DNA from: Aquanectria penicillioides
Lineage: Eukaryota; Ascomycota; Sordariomycetes; Hypocreales; Nectriaceae
Direction of reading: 5' to 3'
Assembly (NCBI GenBank): GCA_003415625.1
Contig: PYIU01000002.1
Span: 4,464,001-4,528,000, forward strand
DNA length: 64,000 nt
Part shown: one piece after another, positions 59,503 to 64,000 of the stretch
Layout: each line of letters starts with the position of its first letter
Position numbering within the stretch: the first letter of the stretch is position 1
Position numbers and translations under genes: made by a program
The notes under the pieces: model-generated
The model's input: only the letters and a program-made list of their open reading frames with translations
Told to the model about the DNA's origin: nothing
The model's database searches: none

Positions 59503-62500
59503 ATGAATTCGCCGTTTGCAAAGTATATCCCTTCGGGGTGCCTCTCCATCACTAAAGATGACAGCAGTTTTAAACCGGAATCCTGGGGTCTACTAGAAGA
59601 GCCCAATTCATGGCGAGCCCTTTCATTGTCTAAAGATGGAACGCCTAAATTCCACCTCCAGCACCCGACCCTTGATCCAAGATTGACAGACCGATTGTTA
59701 AACACCCGCAAGCTTCGTCCGTATGCGCGTTTATTCCGTGAATCTTGGATGCATCTCGAATTTAGGGTGAACGAAGCAGATCGAGATAAGGGTACCATTA
59801 GGGTGTACCTGCTTCCAGATGATGTTGACCGCAGCATCGTGGACCGTTCGGACCCCGGCTTACTGAAGGTCAGACAATCCATCCTCAACGACCTCGACTA
59901 CTCAAAGTCAGCATGGGATGGAAACCCTCAACCTATTCGACTGAGCACACCAACTCTCGTTGACGGCTTCAACCAGGAAGATGACACGGAAATGTCCTTA
60001 CTGCAGCTCTTCAACAACATTCCATCTCCAAGCCCGGATCCCGAATTTGCATCTGAACCACATTCTAAAGGAGCCATGTACTCTCTAATGGACAGCAATG
60101 TCCCTGGGCTTCGGACCAAGCTATATGATTATCAGAGACGGTCTGCGGCCCTGATGTTGCAGAAGGAGATTTGTCCAGGAAATGTGCTTGACCCTCGCTT
60201 GCTCCATGCTCATGATCAACACGATTCGAGTTGGTATTTGGATCCGGTTACAGGTACCGTTTTAAAAGAGCCGCGTTATTATGATGGAGTCTCTGGGGGC
60301 ATCCTCGCGGAAGAAATGGGTTCCGGGAAAACTATAATTTGCCTAGCACTCGTCCTCGCAACTCGCGATCTTCCAGCGCAGCCCCCAGAGCATTATCGTG
60401 CTGGAGAAGCGCCGATACGGAAGAAGATTGGCTCTCTTGCTGACATGGCTGCCTCCTGTGCAACGAGGAATTCTGTGCCCTGGAAACCTTACTTCGACGT
60501 CTACAAGGAGCAACTTGGGGAGGAGTTCAGCCACTGTATCGAGGCTCTCGAACGGAACCCAGGTCATTATTTTCTCCCTTCTCCTGTGCCATTTCGTGTT
60601 GGAAGACGCAAGGACCGTCCTTCTCCACCACCCAAAAAAATCCACCTGACTTCAGCTAGTCTTGTCGTGGTACCGAACAATCTTTTGGCACATTGGAAGC
60701 AGGAGATTTCAAAACATACAGATGGCCTTGAGGTCCTCGTCGTGACGAAGGATGATCCCGTCCCTCCTATGGACGTGCTATTGAAACGCGATTTGATTCT
60801 CTTCTCTCAAACTCGTTTCGAAAAATTGCTCAAACAGGATGGTGACATTAGCCAATCGCCTTTGTCCCAAGTACACTTCAAGCGATGCATTGTGGATGAG
60901 GGACACAAGCTTGGCAACTCCAAAATTAGCAACAGAAGTAACCTACTTATTGGACTCGACTCCCTCAACTTTTCGTCTCGTTGGATAGTAACGGGAACAC
61001 CTTCTCATGGCCTATTTGGAGTTGATACACGGGCTACAGACCCACCTGGTCAAGACAATCTTGGATCTCCAACCAAACTGGAAAATTCGAATGAAAATAA
61101 TGAATCGTTGATCGAAATGGAAAGAAAGGACTTGGAGAGAATAGGATCCATTACCGCACTCTATCTAAAGGCACGCCCATGGGCAAACACCATCATGGAT
61201 GCTGGTGATACGACAGCTAACTGGTCTGTGTATCTCATGTTACCCAAGCACAATGCGAAAAGCCGTGGACGCTGGGGCTGTCTCAGGTCAACGGTTAACT
61301 CACTTATAGTTCGGCATCGGCTTGATGAGGTATCGAATCTGTTACCACCTGTCAATGAAAAGGTGGTGGTCTTGGATGGATCGTACCAAGACCAACTCTC
61401 ACTCAATATTTTCTCGATGATGATCATCTTCAATACTGTACAATCCCAACGAACAGACATGGATTACTTCTTTCACCCGAAGCAACGCCGCAGTCTACTG
61501 CAGATTGTGCACAACTTAAAGCAAGCAAGCTTCTTTGGCGGCTCTTTTTTCGCGTTGGAAGAGATTTCAAAGGCTGTAAAGACTGCCGAGGAATTCTTGC
61601 GCGAGAAGAAAGTTCCAATTAGTACCGAGGACCAAAAGCTCCTCGAGCAGGCTGTTGAACTCGGACATGTGGCCATAAGAAATAAACTCCGAAATTTGAG
61701 CAATCAATTTCATGAGATACCGGTTTCGGCCCACAGATTTCCGACATTATTTGGCGAAGCGTGGTCTTTGGATGGCGAGTCCAGTGATGTAATGTGTAGC
61801 TCGGCTAGCATGTTACTGGCTCTACAAAAGCTCATTCATAAATCCAGCTCGGAGCCAGAGGAACTCAACTCTCTGCTCAATGGCCAACTAGTACAGGAAG
61901 GAATTGCAGAGAGGGAACGGATGTTGACTTCGCAGTCAGCCGAGAAGCCGCCATCATCAAAGGATAAGACGGCACAAACCCTAGCGGGAAACACGAAGCT
62001 TGGAGACGATGGTCATCGGAAGATACGGTCCCATGGGGTGAATGGTGTCAAGCAAGTAGCCCTGGACAAATCGAAAGACATCCATCTTGGCCCTCTCGAG
62101 TCTACCATAATTAGCTCCACAGCGTCCTCGAAACTTTCATATTTGGTCGATAGCATTGTCAAATACCAGGATGAGGAAAAGATTATCATCTTTTACGAAA
62201 ATGAGAATGCTGCTTGGTACTTAGCAAGCATGCTCGATGTTGTAAGTGGGAATGTCCTCATAAACCAGAGTCATGACTGATAATTGGCAGCTTCAAATCC
62301 AGTACCTGATCTACGCCAAGGGCTTAACGACTGACCGAAAGGCACAATACGTCAACACTTTTCATCAAAATGATAAATTTAGGTAAACACGCGATTCCTG
62401 TGTCAAGTGGTTGTTTGGTAGGCTAATGAAGTTCAAATAGAGTGCTTCTTATGGACATATCCCAAGCTGCATTCGGGCTGGACATGAGAGCAGCATCTCG

Positions 62501-63059
62501 AATTTACTTCATCAATCCAGTCCTCAACCCTCAAGTTGAAGCACAAGCGATCGGCCGTGTCCGCCGCATCAGCCAGCAGAAACCAGTCTCGGTGGAGACT
62601 TTGGTGTTGAGGAATAGTATCGAGGAGGTCATCCTGGAACGCAAACAACACATGTCACAAGCTGAACATCGAAGGGTCAAATCAATCCTGGACATCCGTC
62701 CTATCTACGACTGGATTAAAAACGCCAGAATTATTCCGTTGCCGCAAGACAAGCCCGAGAAGACGAGTCAGATGACGGCGCTGCACACACCTCAGTATGT
62801 GTTTGGTAGAGGTTTCGGGCGTACTATGCATCCAGATGAAGGTATCGTATTGGATGAGACGGGTGAAACCAAAAGTGGTGCGGTGGAGGTACGAAAATCT
62901 CATGAGCCAACCAACATTCTAAAACGGGGATACGAGACTGGCCCAGGTGGTGAGCGAGAAGTGCAGACTGGAGCGAATGGGATGTTGTTCAACAAGCGAG
63001 ATCTGGCCGCGCGTCCAGCCAGAAAGGTGCGATTCACTGTCGGGTCTGAGGAAGAATAA
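59503..63059 (+). CDS. SNF2-family DNA-dependent ATPase / helicase-like protein
   Basis: Nuclear SWI2/SNF2-type ATPase, likely a chromatin or repair translocase; I cannot assign a subfamily. Exons 59503-62241, 62291-62382 and 62441-63059, with introns of 49 and 58 nt, give 1149 residues. Motifs: Q-like LYDYQRRSAALML; motif I GGILAEEMGSGKT; Ia-like SLVVVPNNLLAHWKQEI; motif II with DEGH (RCIVDEGHKLGNS); motif III SRWIVTGTPSHGLFG; a poorly conserved middle; then the second RecA lobe with KIIIFYENENAAWYLASML, LLMDISQAAFGLDMRAASRI (motif V) and QAIGRVRRISQQKPV (motif VI). No RING or HIRAN domain was seen between the lobes, unlike Rad5-type proteins. The 59503 ATG is the first in frame after a TAA at 59461; the protein-like sequence directly upstream (LPGSVVRFLVSST) suggests the real N terminus may lie further upstream. 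Confidence 0.88.
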
Positions 63060-63783
63060 CATAGCGCGCGCGCTGCGGCAACCGAGTCGTCGTCATTCCA
63101 CCGTTATTTGGGCGCCAAGAGCACCAAGCGGATGGGGACCGATGCAACGGAGGAGCTGGTGTCGGGGAGCTCTCATCGGAAAGAGATTCTCCCAAGTAAT
63201 CAGGCCGTCGAAACGATCTGAAGGTGTTTCGAATAACGGTTGGGCAATATCATAGTATCAATCTGACATGGTCCGGGCTGGGGTCCCGCACCTGAAACCA
63301 AGTTCTAGATCCTACCTGAGGATTTCACAACAGTGACAGTTGCGAATGTTTCATCGATCTCGGGAGTATCAAAACAATCAATTCCTCTGCAACGTTGTGT
63401 CTTGGGTATCGGAGAATAATGTCAAGGTGAGTTGTCAAAACTGGACACAGTTGCTGTAGATTTCGGGATTGAGTTCCCAGCATACGAGTGTCCGTGTGCG
63501 CGTGCACATTGGAGGTGTTGGGGAGACAAGTTGAATAAGCCTACATGTATGTATGTACATGCCCACGTGCCCATAATAATACAAAAAGGCCGTGCTCAAG
63601 TCATTTCCCGTCGCACTTATTTATGTACGATAACAGATTATCTAGAAACCAGCCGCGATTAGGCTGACAGGTGTCAAGGGAAACCAGGCCATTGGGATAT
63701 TCTTGGCTGGGGAAACCATGGCGCGTTTCGCACGGAGCCACGAGGCGAACTACGGATCTGGATTCACCGCCAACGGTGCTGAC

Positions 63784-63819
<36 letters not shown>

Positions 63820-64000
63820 AGCTGGCGACATGGCGCTGTTGGCCCGTGTGCTTAGTCTGAGCTGAGGGCTTGAGGACGGGCGGGCATGGAGGCGGGCAGG
63901 CTTGGGGGTTGGTCAGAAACCACAGCCCAGTTGTGGAAGCATGGCCTTGACTCCATATATTAAGCAGTGAGAGGGAGCGCAGGGTGGGAACTTTGTGTGT
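63060..64000. other. Intergenic region at the window end, no gene seen
   Basis: No supported gene. Contains an (AG)16 run and otherwise ordinary sequence. Confidence 0.55.
63785..63816. repeat. (AG)16 dinucleotide repeat
   Basis: Sixteen perfect AG units. Confidence 0.95.

Overview
The window looks like nuclear DNA of a filamentous ascomycete, most likely a Sordariomycete. The genes have short spliceosomal introns (mostly 46-105 nt) with GTAAGT-like donors, CTAAC-like branch sites and YAG acceptors. Intergenic stretches are long and rich in pyrimidine tracts, microsatellites and homopolymers. The products are typical of filamentous fungi: a two-membrane-span VPS10, Mediator MED16, COP9 signalosome CSN4, a BRCT-containing family X polymerase and a questin-oxidase-like enzyme. 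The placement is inferred from gene content and splice style; no marker gene for species assignment is present.

Layout. 2.2-6.8 kb: VPS10 sorting receptor (+). 10.5-13.9 kb: unrecognised two-exon gene (-) with a 1.1-kb intron. 18.8-22.0 kb: MED16 (+, 8 exons). 27.0-30.6 kb: coiled-coil protein (+). 31.5-32.1 kb: small unrecognised membrane protein (+), visible only after splicing. 37.6-39.4 kb: ammonium transporter (+). 40.2-42.7 kb: BRCT plus family X DNA polymerase (+). 43.6-44.6 kb: peroxisomal membrane protein 4 (+, 5 exons). 45.5-46.8 kb: CSN4 (+), convergent with a GDSL/SGNH hydrolase (-, 47.0-48.0 kb). 49.3 kb: intron-containing tRNA-Leu(AAG). 50.4-52.4 kb: AICAR transformylase/IMP cyclohydrolase (+), convergent with the RAD17 clamp loader (-, 52.7-55.3 kb). 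55.9-57.2 kb: questin-oxidase-like protein (-), divergent from a UBE3D/Ipa1-like protein (+, 57.5-59.1 kb). 59.5-63.1 kb: SNF2-family ATPase (+). The remaining stretches, up to 5.5 kb long, show no convincing genes.

The genes are mainly housekeeping: protein sorting, transcription, deneddylation, purine synthesis, DNA damage checkpoint and repair, nitrogen uptake and peroxisomes. They do not form a pathway cluster. The questin-oxidase-like gene belongs to a family known from secondary metabolism but has no biosynthetic partners here. I saw no new multi-gene system.

The clearest unusual signal concerns sequence quality or gene integrity. In four places (CSN4, RAD17 twice, and the first splice junction of the coiled-coil gene) a coding frame breaks and is restored by one extra base, and at each place a C/G run of four to six lies at or near the break. 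The SNF2 gene also has an in-frame TAA just upstream of its first usable ATG.
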